Below are positions 45,027-54,083 of a DNA stretch of 64,000 bases, in pieces. Source of the DNA: an uncultured Sphingomonas sp. (lineage in GTDB: Bacteria; Pseudomonadota; Alphaproteobacteria; Sphingomonadales; Sphingomonadaceae); the NCBI RefSeq assembly GCF_936927845.1, contig NZ_CAKZHV010000068.1, positions 1-64,000 of the forward strand, given 5' to 3'. Position 1 is the first letter of the stretch; every line of letters starts with the position of its first letter. Position numbers and translations under genes: made by a program. The notes beneath the pieces are model-generated. The model had not been told where the DNA came from and ran no database searches. It saw nothing but the letters and a program-made list of their open reading frames with translations.

Positions 45027-45550
45027 TGGGTGGCCTTCGCGGCGCAGATCGGCAGATCAGGGGCGTCGCGCATCGCCCCGCGGGCGTGCTCGGCCTTGAT
45101 GTACTGGAGCGTCGCGACGACGATCCCGGCGGTATTGCGCGCGGGCAGCGGCTCGAGCAGCGTGACGAGGCGATCGAGCGTCGGGCAATCGCGTGCTTGA
45201 AGCCGCCCGGTGATCTGCGGCGCGAACAGGCTGGTCAGCATCGGGCGCGCATAATTGCTCATCAGCAGCAGTTCTACCGACGGATCGCTCAGTTTCGCGA
45301 TCGCCTGTCTCGCCGCGGGCCAGGCGCGATCAGCCTCGGCGTCATATTTGGCGATGAACGGCCCCGACGTGCGACGCAGCAGACTGGTCGCGGGCAGCGC
45401 AGCGCAGACGCGCCCCGCGTCGCGGATGATCGCGGGCATGCTGACCAGCGCGATCGACTCGGCCTCGGCCTGGTTGAGGCACGGTGTCTGCGCGGCCGCG
45501 GGCGACGCGCTGACCGACAGTGCGACCGCGAGCGCGAGCAACCGCTTCAC
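45023..45550 (-). CDS. secreted protein of unknown function
   Basis: The protein of 175 residues starts at GTG 45550 (MKRLLALAVALSVSASPAAAQ), a clear signal peptide. The mature part is mostly helical, with cysteines near both ends (PCLNQ, RVCAALP, ARDCPTLD, LPICAAK) that could form two disulfides in the periplasm. I do not recognise a domain. It overlaps ispDF upstream (GTGA) and cinA downstream (ATGA), so it is part of a tight ispDF-orf-cinA operon. Confidence 0.7.
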   Translation of the reverse strand: MKRLLALAVALSVSASPAAAQTPCLNQAEAESIALVSMPAIIRDAGRVCAALPATSLLRRTSGPFIAKYDAEADRAWPAARQAIAKLSDPSVELLLMSNYARPMLTSLFAPQITGRLQARDCPTLDRLVTLLEPLPARNTAGIVVATLQYIKAEHARGAMRDAPDLPICAAKATQ

Positions 45551-46671
45551 GCGAGCGTACCCAGCAGGCGGATCGTCGCCACTGCCTGCGCCGCAATGCC
45601 TTCGCCGCGTCCGGTGAAGCCCAGTCGCTCGGTCGTGGTCGCCTTCACGCTGACCCGGTCGACGGGCAGGTCGAGTAACGCGCCGATCCGCGCCTGCATC
45701 GCGGCGCGGTGCGGGCCGATCTTGGGCGCTTCGCACATGATCGTCAGGTCGACGAAGGTGACGCGGCCGCCACGCGCCTCGACCAGGTCACGCGCGTGGA
45801 TGAGGAACTGCCCCGACTCGGCACCCTTCCACTTGGGATCGCTCGGCGGAAAATGCGTGCCGATGTCGCCCGCCGCGATCGTGCCGAGCACCGCGTCGGT
45901 GATCGCGTGGAGTGCCACGTCGGCGTCGCTGTGCCCCGACAGGCCCTGATGGTGTGGGATCAGCACGCCGCCGAGCCACAATTCCTCGCCGTCCTCCAGC
46001 CGGTGGACGTCGAAGCCGCTTGCCGAGCGTGTCTCGTATCCGATGCGCGCCTCGGCCGCGGCGAAATCGGCGGGGTAGGTGACTTTCTCGAGCATCTGGT
46101 CGCCCTGCACCAACGCGACGCTGCCGCCAAGCGCGCGCACCATCTGCGCGTCGTCGGTGGGGGCGTCGCCCAACCATTCTTCGTGCGCGCGCAGCAGCGT
46201 GGCGCGGCGGAATGCCTGCGGAGTCTGAACGCGGCGCAGCGGCTCGCGCGCCACCAGCGTGCCATCGGTGTGGACCAGCGTATCGGCGACCGGCAGGACC
46301 GGGACGGCGCCGTCGTGGCTCGCCAGCGCATCGATCAGGCGGTCGATCACGACACCCGGCACGAAGGGCCGCGCCGCGTCATGGACCAGCACGATGTCGG
46401 CGTCCTCGCACGCTTCCAAACCCGCCGCGACCGAGTCGTGCCGCGCCGCGCCGCCCAGCACGAAGCGCGCGTGCGGAACTGCGTCTTGCAGCATCGCTTC
46501 CTGACCAGCCCCGATCACCACGACCACGTCGTTGATCAGGGGGTGGGCGGCGAGCGCCTGGTAGCTCCACGCCAGCATCGCCCGTCCGGCGAGCGGGGCG
46601 AATTGCTTGGGTCCGGCCTGGCCCGAGCGCGAACCGGTGCCGGCGGCGACGATGATCGCGGTGACTGTCAT
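45547..46671 (-). CDS. ispDF: bifunctional IspD/IspF isoprenoid synthesis enzyme
   Basis: The 374-residue fusion has an IspD cytidylyltransferase domain (residues about 1-215: IVAAGTGSRSGQAGPKQF, VLVHDAARPFV, TPQAFR). An IspF cyclase domain follows (about 218-374: GFDVHRLEDGE, LSGHSDADVALHAITDA, GDIGTHFP, KATTTERLGFTGRGEG). It carries out the third and fifth steps of the methylerythritol phosphate pathway. The fusion is common in Alphaproteobacteria. The start MTVTAI at 46671 is preferred to an upstream ATG at 46746 that reads through repeats. Confidence 0.95.
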   Translation of the reverse strand: MTVTAIIVAAGTGSRSGQAGPKQFAPLAGRAMLAWSYQALAAHPLINDVVVVIGAGQEAMLQDAVPHARFVLGGAARHDSVAAGLEACEDADIVLVHDAARPFVPGVVIDRLIDALASHDGAVPVLPVADTLVHTDGTLVAREPLRRVQTPQAFRRATLLRAHEEWLGDAPTDDAQMVRALGGSVALVQGDQMLEKVTYPADFAAAEARIGYETRSASGFDVHRLEDGEELWLGGVLIPHHQGLSGHSDADVALHAITDAVLGTIAAGDIGTHFPPSDPKWKGAESGQFLIHARDLVEARGGRVTFVDLTIMCEAPKIGPHRAAMQARIGALLDLPVDRVSVKATTTERLGFTGRGEGIAAQAVATIRLLGTLA

Positions 46672-46703
46672 CGCACGGGCGCCTAGTCGCATCGCGCCCA
46701 CCT

Positions 46704-46740
46704 TGCCACCCCCGCCGTGCCACCCCCGCCTTGCCACCTT
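46704..46740. repeat. 14-bp tandem repeat between ispDF and dusB
   Basis: TGCCACCCCCGCCG (46704-46717) and TGCCACCCCCGCCT (46718-46731) are followed by a partial third copy, TGCCACCTT. They lie in the 104-bp divergent promoter region. No role is evident. Confidence 0.5.
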
Positions 46741-46775
46741 TGGCACGAACCTTTACTGCCTAAATAACAGGCACC

Positions 46776-47774
46776 ATGCAGAAACTCACCCCCATTCAGA
46801 TCGGTCCGGTGCGGATCGACCAGCCCGTCGTGCTCGCGCCGATGACCGGCGTGACCGACCAGCCGTTCCGCACGCTCGTGCGTCGCTACGGCTCCGGCCT
46901 CAACGTCACCGAGATGATCGCGAGCCAGGCGGCGATCCGTGAGACACGTCAATCGCTGCAAAAGGCGATGTGGCACCTGTCCGAAGAACCGGTGTCGATG
47001 CAGCTCGTCGGCTGTGCACCGTACGAGATGGGGGAGGCCGCGAAGCTCGCGCGCGACAAGGGTGCCGCGATCATCGACATCAACATGGGTTGCCCGGTGC
47101 GCAAGGTGACCAACGGCGACGCGGGCTCGGCGTTGATGCGCGACCTCGTGCTCGCACGCGCGATCATCGAAGGTGTGGTGAAGGCGGTCGATGTGCCGGT
47201 CACGCTCAAGATGCGGATGGGCTGGTGCCACGACAGCCTGAACGCGCCCGAACTCGCGCGCATCGCCGAGGACCTTGGCATTCGCATGGTCACCGTCCAC
47301 GGCCGCACCCGCAACCAGATGTACAAGGGCTCGGCCGACTGGCGCTTCATCCGCAAGGTGAAAGATGCCGTGTCGATCCCCGTGATCGCCAACGGCGACA
47401 TCTGCGGGATCGAGGACGCCGAGGCCGCGCTGGAGCAATCGGGCGCTGACGGCATCATGGTCGGGCGTGGCGCTTATGGCCGCCCGTGGCTGCTGGGTCA
47501 GTTGATGACCTGGTTCGCCGAAGGCCGCCGTGTGCCCGATCCGTCGCTCGACGAACAATATCACGTGATCGCCGAACATTACGAGGCGATGCTCGAACAT
47601 TACGGCCCCGTCACCGGCGTCAACATGGCGCGCAAGCATATCGGCTGGTACACCAAGGGGATCGACGGCTCGGCCGTGTTTCGCAACAAGGTGAACCAGG
47701 AGCCCGATGCGAACCGCGTGAAGGCGATGCTGCGCGACTTCTACGCGCCGTATCTGACCCGCGCCGCGGCGTGA
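46776..47774 (+). CDS. dusB: tRNA-dihydrouridine synthase (DusB/NifR3 type)
   Basis: The 332-residue flavoenzyme has a TIM barrel with VVLAPMTGVTDQPFR, the catalytic Cys in INMGCPVRKVTNGDAGSAL, the TVHGRTRNQMY segment and IPVIANGDI. The GADGIMVGRGAYGRPWL phosphate-binding end completes the barrel, with a helical C-terminus. It reduces uridine to dihydrouridine in tRNA D-loops. As in many Alphaproteobacteria (nifR3) it is first in the operon with ntrBC. The ntrB ATG overlaps its stop. Confidence 0.95.
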   Translation: MQKLTPIQIGPVRIDQPVVLAPMTGVTDQPFRTLVRRYGSGLNVTEMIASQAAIRETRQSLQKAMWHLSEEPVSMQLVGCAPYEMGEAAKLARDKGAAIIDINMGCPVRKVTNGDAGSALMRDLVLARAIIEGVVKAVDVPVTLKMRMGWCHDSLNAPELARIAEDLGIRMVTVHGRTRNQMYKGSADWRFIRKVKDAVSIPVIANGDICGIEDAEAALEQSGADGIMVGRGAYGRPWLLGQLMTWFAEGRRVPDPSLDEQYHVIAEHYEAMLEHYGPVTGVNMARKHIGWYTKGIDGSAVFRNKVNQEPDANRVKAMLRDFYAPYLTRAAA

Positions 47775-48835
47775 TGCTCGCCGCACGCGACCCGAGCGAC
47801 GCCGATCTGATCGCGGCGCTGCCGGTCGCGACCTTGGTGCTCGGCCCCGACGACCGGATCGCGCGCGTGAACGCCGAGGCCGAGACGCTGCTCAACATGT
47901 CGCAGCGCGCCTTGCTGGGGCGGCGGTTGGACGAGGTGCTGACGGGCGCGAGCGGCGCGGCGCGGCGGTCCGACCACGCCGCCGCGATCTTCGACACGTC
48001 GGTCACGACGACGCGCGGGCTGGTGATCCGGGTCGATCTGGTCGAGGCGGCGATGCCCGATCGACCGGGCTGGCGCGTGCTGACGCTTCACAATGTCGCA
48101 CCCTCGCGCCGGCTCGGACAGACGACCGACCGCGCCGCCGCCGCACGATCGGCGGTGGGTGCCGCCGCAATGCTCGCGCACGAGATTAAGAACCCGCTGT
48201 CGAGCATCCGCGGCGCCGCGCAACTGATCGCCGATGGCGCGGCGGCGGACGAACTCTGCAGTCTGGTGATCAAGGAGGTCGATCGCATCGCGGCCTTGAT
48301 CGACCGCATGGAGGATTTCACCGATACGCGCCCGCGCGCGGTGTCGGCGATCAACATCTATCCCTTGCTCGCGCACGCGCGTGACGTCGCGCTCGCCGGT
48401 TTCGCGCGCGGGATCACGGTGGAGGAGCGCTACGATCCCTCCTTGCCGCTCGCACTCGGCAATCACGACGCGTTGCTTCAGGTGATGCTCAATCTGCTGA
48501 AGAACGCCGCCGCGGCGCTCGGCTCGCTCGGCGAGCGCCGGATCACGCTCGCGACCGCCTATCGCCACGGCATCACGGTCGCGGCGAAGGATGGGGGCGG
48601 CGGTCGCGTCGCGCTGCCGATCGAGATCTGCGTGATCGACACGGGACCGGGCGCGCCCGAGGACATCGCCGAGCATCTGTTCGATCCGTTCGTCTCGGGC
48701 AATCCGGAAGGAAAGGGACTGGGCCTCGCGCTCGTCGACAAGCTGATCCGCGACATGGGTGGGCTGGTGCAATATGCGCGCGAAGGTACACCGCACGCGA
48801 CCGTGTTCCGCATCCTGCTGCCGCGTGCGACCTGA
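47774..48835 (+). CDS. ntrB: NtrB nitrogen-regulation histidine kinase
   Basis: The 353-residue soluble kinase has an N-terminal PAS domain (about 10-115), an H box with His136 (AHEIKNPLSSIRGAAQ) and an ATPase domain with MLNLLKNAAAAL, DTGPGAP and GKGLGLALV. It phosphorylates or dephosphorylates NtrC according to PII-sensed nitrogen status. ATG 47774 overlaps the dusB stop (TGATG), and the stop overlaps ntrC likewise. Confidence 0.95.
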   Translation: MLAARDPSDADLIAALPVATLVLGPDDRIARVNAEAETLLNMSQRALLGRRLDEVLTGASGAARRSDHAAAIFDTSVTTTRGLVIRVDLVEAAMPDRPGWRVLTLHNVAPSRRLGQTTDRAAAARSAVGAAAMLAHEIKNPLSSIRGAAQLIADGAAADELCSLVIKEVDRIAALIDRMEDFTDTRPRAVSAINIYPLLAHARDVALAGFARGITVEERYDPSLPLALGNHDALLQVMLNLLKNAAAALGSLGERRITLATAYRHGITVAAKDGGGGRVALPIEICVIDTGPGAPEDIAEHLFDPFVSGNPEGKGLGLALVDKLIRDMGGLVQYAREGTPHATVFRILLPRAT

Positions 48836-50274
48836 TGGCGGCCGCCGACATCCTGCTGGTTGACGACGACGACGCCGTTCGCCTGGTCGTGGCGCAGGCG
48901 CTGCGCCGTGCCGGGCACCAGGTACGCACCGCCACCTGCCTTGCCGAACTCGATCGCGAATTGCGCGCCAAGGTGCCCGACGCGCTCGTCACCGATGTGG
49001 TGCTGCCCGATGGTGACGGGATCGACCATGCGACCCGGATCGCGGGCGATAATGCCGACCTGCCGATCGTCGTCCTCTCGGCCCGCAACACGCTGACGAC
49101 CGCGGTGCGCGCGAACGAGGCGGGCGCGTACGACTATCTGCCCAAACCGTTCGACCTCGACACGCTGACCCGCACGGTCGCCGCCGCTCTCGCGCGTGGC
49201 CGCGGTGCGCCGGCACCACCCATCGATGAAGCGGACGCGTCGCTGCCGCTGATCGGTCGCTCACCCGCGATGCAGGAGGTCTACCGCGTCATTGCGCGCG
49301 TGGTGTCGAACGACCTTACCGTGCTCGTCTCGGGCGAGTCGGGCACCGGCAAGGAACTCGTCGCGCGCGCGATCCACGACCTGGGCGGAAGGCGCCATGC
49401 ACCGTTCGTCGCCATCAACATGGCCGCCATCCCCCGCGATCTGATCGAAGCGGAGCTGTTCGGGCACGAACGCGGCGCGTTTACCGGCGCGGCGCAGCGT
49501 ACCGCAGGTCGGTTCGAGCAGGCGGCGGGTGGCACCTTGTTCCTCGACGAGATCGGCGACATGCCGCGGGACGCGCAGACCCGGTTGCTGCGGGTGCTGC
49601 AGTCGGGTGAATATACCACGGTCGGGGGCACGCGCGCGATCCGCGCCAATGTCCGCATCGTTGCGGCGACCAACCGCGACCTGCACGGCGCAATCGCCGA
49701 CGGACAGTTTCGCGAGGATCTGTTCTACCGCCTGAACGTGGTGCCGATCTCGCTGCCGGCGCTCCGCGAACGGCGCGGCGACGTGGCGGAGTTGGCGCGG
49801 CATTTCCTTGATCGCGCCGCCGAGGACGGGCTGCCGCGCAAGACGCTCGACGACAGCGCGGTGGCGGTGCTCGAAGCGCACGACTGGCCCGGCAACGTGC
49901 GCGAGCTGGAAAACCTGATGCGGCGGCTCGCCGCCTTGTCACGCGACGATCGCATCACCGCCGCCGATCTTCGCGTGCCGCTCGGGACGGGCGAAACCGC
50001 GCCCGGTGGTTCTGCGTCGTGCGACCTTGATCACGCGGTCGCTGCGATGATCGAGCATCTGTCGCGCGTCGATCCGCGCGCGCTCGACGATGGGACGCTA
50101 CACGCTCGTCTGGTCGCCGCGGTCGAGCGGTCGATGATCGAGGCGATGCTGCGGCGGCACGGCGGCAACCAATTGCGTGCGGCGCGCGCGATCGGGCTCA
50201 ATCGCAACACGTTGCGTAAGCGGCTCGACATGCTCGGGATCAATCCCGGTGACCCCGGTTCGGCGGCGGTTTAG
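48835..50274 (+). CDS. ntrC: NtrC sigma-54-dependent response regulator
   Basis: The 479-residue protein has a receiver domain (Asp54 in LVTDVVLPDG, Lys in LPKPFD) and an AAA+ domain with Walker A GESGTGKE. The sigma-54 contact loop GAFTGA is intact at residues 214-219, with LFLDEIGD and RLNVVPISLP further on. A Fis-type HTH ends the protein (NQLRAARAIGLNRNTLRKRL). It activates nitrogen-assimilation genes. It is coupled to ntrB by TGATG. Confidence 0.96.
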   Translation: MAAADILLVDDDDAVRLVVAQALRRAGHQVRTATCLAELDRELRAKVPDALVTDVVLPDGDGIDHATRIAGDNADLPIVVLSARNTLTTAVRANEAGAYDYLPKPFDLDTLTRTVAAALARGRGAPAPPIDEADASLPLIGRSPAMQEVYRVIARVVSNDLTVLVSGESGTGKELVARAIHDLGGRRHAPFVAINMAAIPRDLIEAELFGHERGAFTGAAQRTAGRFEQAAGGTLFLDEIGDMPRDAQTRLLRVLQSGEYTTVGGTRAIRANVRIVAATNRDLHGAIADGQFREDLFYRLNVVPISLPALRERRGDVAELARHFLDRAAEDGLPRKTLDDSAVAVLEAHDWPGNVRELENLMRRLAALSRDDRITAADLRVPLGTGETAPGGSASCDLDHAVAAMIEHLSRVDPRALDDGTLHARLVAAVERSMIEAMLRRHGGNQLRAARAIGLNRNTLRKRLDMLGINPGDPGSAAV

Positions 50275-50332
50275 CCTCCGTTCACCGAAATATGTGTTTT
50301 CCATGCAACACTGATGGTGTAGCGCGCCGGTG

Positions 50333-52567
50333 ATGCATGCCGGCGCGCAGCCCGCTTCACAATCGATGATCACGCCGACGCGCAGGCTGTCGGTGACGCC
50401 GGCGGTCGAACTGGGCGTGTTGGCCGCGGTGCTGGCGGTTGCGCTCGGCAGTTACTTCATCGTGCGCGGCGAGGGTGACCCGAAAGGTCTGCTCGCGCCC
50501 CCTGTGATCGCATTGGTGTTGGTCGCGAACCTGGCGGGCGGTATTGCGCTGATGATGCTGGCTGGGCGCCGCATCGCGCGGCGTCGTGCCGCACGGTCGC
50601 CGGTCGGCGGCGAGGGTCGGCTGCACGTCCGGCTGGTGCTGCTGTTCTCCGCGGTCGCCGCGGTCCCGGCGTTGCTGGTCACGATCTTCGCGTCGCTGCT
50701 GTTCCAGTACGGCGTGCAATTCTGGTATTCCGATCGCGCGCGCAGCATGTTCGAGAATGCAGCGAGCCTCGCACAGGAGAACTACCGCAGCGAACTCAAC
50801 CGCGTGGCGCAGGAAACCGCGACCATGTCGAGCGATCTCGCCAATTACCTGCGCACCGATACGATCGACAGTAAACGGTTCAGCGAGGGACTCGCTTATC
50901 AGCTCTACCTGCGCAACCTGTCGGAAGCGCTGATCGTCAACCGCGGGGCGGACGGTGAGCTTCGTACGCTGGCGTTGCTCAACCCGTATGACCGGCCGTT
51001 GGAACGCGTCGTCACGCCCAAGATGGTCGACAAGCTGGAGCGCGGCGGCCCGACGGTGATCGTGCAAGGATCGGATCGCGCCGGCGCGCTGACGCGGCTC
51101 GATTATCAGACCAACACCTATCTCTATTCCGCGCGTGTGTTCGACCCGCAATTGTCGGCGCAGATCGACCGCGGCGCGGCGGTGCTGGGCGATTATCGGC
51201 AATTGCTGGAACGCGCGCGCTCGCTGCAATTGCGGTTCAACGCCGCCTTGCTGATCATCTCGCTGCTGATCGTCGGCTTCGCCGTGTGGATCGCGCTGCA
51301 AGTCGCGGACCGGCTGGTGCGACCGGTCGGTGAGCTGGTCGAGGCGGCGCGGCGCGTGGCGAACGGCGATCTTGCCGCGCGCGTCGCCAACACGCTCGAG
51401 CGCGACGAAGTGGGCGTCCTCTCTAACGCGTTCAACGCGATGACCTCGCGGTTGGAAACGCAGAATACCGCGCTGGTTACCGCGAATACCCAGTTGGAGA
51501 GCCGCCGCGCGCTGATCGAGGCGGTGATGTCGGGGGTGTCGGCGGGCGTGCTGTCGATCGCGGAGGACCGCACGATCCGGCTGATCAACAGCTCGGCACA
51601 GACCCTGCTGGGGCTGGATACCTCGCCGATCGGACGCCCGCTCGCCAGTGTCGCGCCCGAGCTCGATCAGCTGCTGTCGGATGGCGCACGCGAAGGTGCG
51701 GTCCAGGTGTCGGTCGCGGGCGAGCAGCGCACCTTTGCCGCGCGCGTCGCGCGCGACGGGTCGGGACCGATCATCACCTTCGACGACATCACCCAGCAAT
51801 TGACCGATCAGCGCCGCGCCGCCTGGGCCGATGTCGCGCGGCGCATCGCGCACGAGATCAAGAACCCGCTCACCCCGATCCAGCTCGCCGCGGAGCGGTT
51901 GCAGCGCCGCTACGGCAGCAAGGTAGAAGCGGGGGACACAACGTTCGCGCGATTGACCGACACGATCGTGCGGCAGGTCGGCGATCTGCGCCGGATGGTG
52001 GATGAGTTTTCGTCGTTCGCGCGGATGCCGAAGCCGGTGTTCCGGCACGAATCGCTGCTCGATATCGCGCGGCAGACGATGTTCCTTCACGAGGTGGCGC
52101 ATCCGCGCATCCACTTCACGCTCGAACACGACGATCCAGCGCCGACGTTGGTATGCGACCGCCGCCAACTCGGCCAGGCGCTGACCAACGTGGTCAAGAA
52201 CGCGGTGGAAGCGGTCGAGGCGTCCGACCGCGTCGACGCGGCGATCACGATGCGATTGGCAGGCAACGACCACCGTGTGACGATCAGCGTCGCCGACACG
52301 GGCGTGGGCTTGCCCGCGGAGCGCGAGCGGATCGTGGAGCCGTACATGACGACGCGCGCGCGCGGCACGGGGCTTGGGCTCGCGATCGTCAAGAAGATCG
52401 TCGAGGAACATCACGGATCGATCGCGTTCGATGATCGTCCGGGTGGCGGCACGATCGTGACCCTGGCGTTCGAACCCGCACTGCTCGAACCGCTTGCACT
52501 CGATAACGACCAAGAAGACCAGCCCGACGATCGCACGATCGCCGCTTTGACCAGGAGCCGGAACTAA
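50333..52567 (+). CDS. ntrY: NtrY membrane histidine kinase
   Basis: The protein of about 744 residues has two N-terminal helices, a further helix pair framing a periplasmic segment (about residues 95-320), and a HAMP domain (DRLVRPVGELVEAARRVANG). A PAS domain follows, then an H box with about His507 (AHEIKNPLTPIQLAAERL) and an ATPase domain (NVVKNAVEAV, DTGVGLP, GTGLGLAIV). It pairs with NtrX in nitrogen or redox control. The start is unclear: GTG 50330, ATG 50333 and ATG 50366 are all in frame, and none has a strong ribosome site. It lies 58 bp after ntrC. Confidence 0.93.
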   Translation: MHAGAQPASQSMITPTRRLSVTPAVELGVLAAVLAVALGSYFIVRGEGDPKGLLAPPVIALVLVANLAGGIALMMLAGRRIARRRAARSPVGGEGRLHVRLVLLFSAVAAVPALLVTIFASLLFQYGVQFWYSDRARSMFENAASLAQENYRSELNRVAQETATMSSDLANYLRTDTIDSKRFSEGLAYQLYLRNLSEALIVNRGADGELRTLALLNPYDRPLERVVTPKMVDKLERGGPTVIVQGSDRAGALTRLDYQTNTYLYSARVFDPQLSAQIDRGAAVLGDYRQLLERARSLQLRFNAALLIISLLIVGFAVWIALQVADRLVRPVGELVEAARRVANGDLAARVANTLERDEVGVLSNAFNAMTSRLETQNTALVTANTQLESRRALIEAVMSGVSAGVLSIAEDRTIRLINSSAQTLLGLDTSPIGRPLASVAPELDQLLSDGAREGAVQVSVAGEQRTFAARVARDGSGPIITFDDITQQLTDQRRAAWADVARRIAHEIKNPLTPIQLAAERLQRRYGSKVEAGDTTFARLTDTIVRQVGDLRRMVDEFSSFARMPKPVFRHESLLDIARQTMFLHEVAHPRIHFTLEHDDPAPTLVCDRRQLGQALTNVVKNAVEAVEASDRVDAAITMRLAGNDHRVTISVADTGVGLPAERERIVEPYMTTRARGTGLGLAIVKKIVEEHHGSIAFDDRPGGGTIVTLAFEPALLEPLALDNDQEDQPDDRTIAALTRSRN

Positions 52568-52571
52568 CCGC

Positions 52572-53942
52572 ATGGCGATCGACATCCTCGTCGTCGACGA
52601 CGAACTCGACATCCGCGAGCTCGTGGCCGGCGTGCTCGAAGACGAAGGCTATGACACGCGCGTCGCCGCCGACAGCGACAGCACGCTGGAAGCGATCGCG
52701 ACGCGGCGGCCGAGCCTGGTGCTGCTCGACGTGTGGTTGCAGGGCTCTCGGCTCGACGGACTTGAACTGCTCGACGAGATCAAGCGGCGCGATCCCTCGA
52801 TCCCCGTGCTGGTGATCTCGGGCCACGGCACGCTCGACACCGCGGTGGCGGCGATCCGCAAGGGCGCGGCCGATTTCATCGAAAAGCCGTTCCAAGCCGA
52901 GCGATTGCTGCTGATGGTCGAGCGTGCGACCGAGACCGAGCGGCTGCGCGCCGAGGTCGCCTCGCTGCGCGCCGCAGCGGGCAGGGCGGTTGACCTGACG
53001 GGCAACTCGACCGCGATCAATGCGGTGCGCGCGACGTTGAAGCGGGTGGCGGGCACCGGCAGCCGCACGCTGATCATGGGGCCGGCGGGCGTGGGGAAGG
53101 AGGTTGCCGCCAGGCTGCTTCACGGCTGGAGCCAGCGCGCGCACGCCAATTTCGTCTTGATGAGCGCGGCCGGCATGGCGCCCGAGCGCGTCGAGGAGGA
53201 ACTGTTCGGGGTCGAGGAGAATGGCGATCTGAAACGCACCGGCCTGCTCGAACAGGCGCACGGCGGCACGTTGTTCCTCGACGAGATTGCCGACATGCCG
53301 ATCGCAACCCAGGCGCGCATCCTGCGCGTGCTGACCGACCAGAGCTTCACGCGGGTAGGGGGCACGCGCGTCGTCAAGGTCGACATCCGCGTCGTCTCGG
53401 CAACGGCACGCGATCTGCCGGTGGAGATCGCGGAAGGGCGTTTCCGCGAGGACCTGTATTACCGGCTGAACGTCGTACCCGTCGTGATCCCGTCGCTTGC
53501 CGAGCGGCGCGAGGACATTCCGCCGCTGGTTGAGCATTTCGTCGCGCATTACGCCGCCGAGCGCCGGGTGGCGGTGCCGCAGATCGCAACGGAGGCGATG
53601 GTGGCGCTGCAATCGTACGATTGGCCGGGCAACGTGCGTGAGTTGCGTAACGTCGTCGAGCGCACGATCATCCTGGCGCCGGGCAATCGCATTGGGCGGA
53701 TCGATGTCGACCTGCTGCCTGCCGAGGTATTAGGCGATCAGGCATCGGGCGCGGGAAGCAGCGCGATCATGGGTGCGCCGCTTCGCGAAGCGCGCGAAAC
53801 GTTCGAGCGCGAATATTTGCGCGTTCAGATCCGGCGCTTCTCGGGCAATATCTCGCGCACGGCGAGCTTTATCGGGATGGAGCGATCCGCGCTGCACCGT
53901 AAGCTCAAGCTGCTGGGTATCACCGAAACGCGCGACGATTGA
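52572..53942 (+). CDS. ntrX: NtrX response regulator, lacking the GAFTGA loop
   Basis: The 456-residue protein has a receiver (VVDDELDIR, Asp53 in LLDVWLQ, KPFQ), an AAA+ domain and a Fis-type HTH (GNISRTASFIGMERSALHRK). In the AAA+ domain the P-loop is changed to GPAGVGKE. The segment where GAFTGA would lie reads VEENGDLKRTGLLEQAHGG, so contact with sigma-54 is unlikely. NtrX of some Alphaproteobacteria is known to work with the housekeeping sigma factor. It starts 5 bp after ntrY. Confidence 0.94.
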   Translation: MAIDILVVDDELDIRELVAGVLEDEGYDTRVAADSDSTLEAIATRRPSLVLLDVWLQGSRLDGLELLDEIKRRDPSIPVLVISGHGTLDTAVAAIRKGAADFIEKPFQAERLLLMVERATETERLRAEVASLRAAAGRAVDLTGNSTAINAVRATLKRVAGTGSRTLIMGPAGVGKEVAARLLHGWSQRAHANFVLMSAAGMAPERVEEELFGVEENGDLKRTGLLEQAHGGTLFLDEIADMPIATQARILRVLTDQSFTRVGGTRVVKVDIRVVSATARDLPVEIAEGRFREDLYYRLNVVPVVIPSLAERREDIPPLVEHFVAHYAAERRVAVPQIATEAMVALQSYDWPGNVRELRNVVERTIILAPGNRIGRIDVDLLPAEVLGDQASGAGSSAIMGAPLREARETFEREYLRVQIRRFSGNISRTASFIGMERSALHRKLKLLGITETRDD

Positions 53943-54083
53943 GTCGCCGCGAAGTTATCGCGCCCGCGGCACTGGACGCGAGGCGACACGTTACATAGCT
54001 TCATCCATACACGACCTATCAATGCCGACGCCGGGCACCGGCGCATCGCGGGGAACCTCCCGCCAAGAACATGGAAAGACCTC
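53943..54083 (+). promoter_or_regulatory. ntrX-hfq intergenic region
   Basis: The 141-bp spacer holds a small GC hairpin (GCCGGGCACCGGC, about 54032-54044) and ends with the hfq ribosome site region. The length suggests hfq may have its own promoter in addition to read-through from ntrX. I did not identify confident -35/-10 elements. Confidence 0.35.

Noticed and set aside
46735..46760. Possible sigma-54 promoter (TGGCACG ... TTTACTGC) before dusB-ntrBC
   Set aside because: The -24 half is good, but no GC lies ten bases after the GG, so the -12 element is missing.
50357..52612. Minus-strand frame of about 750 codons opposite ntrY
   Set aside because: Antisense shadow of a gene with clear kinase motifs; it has no domain of its own.
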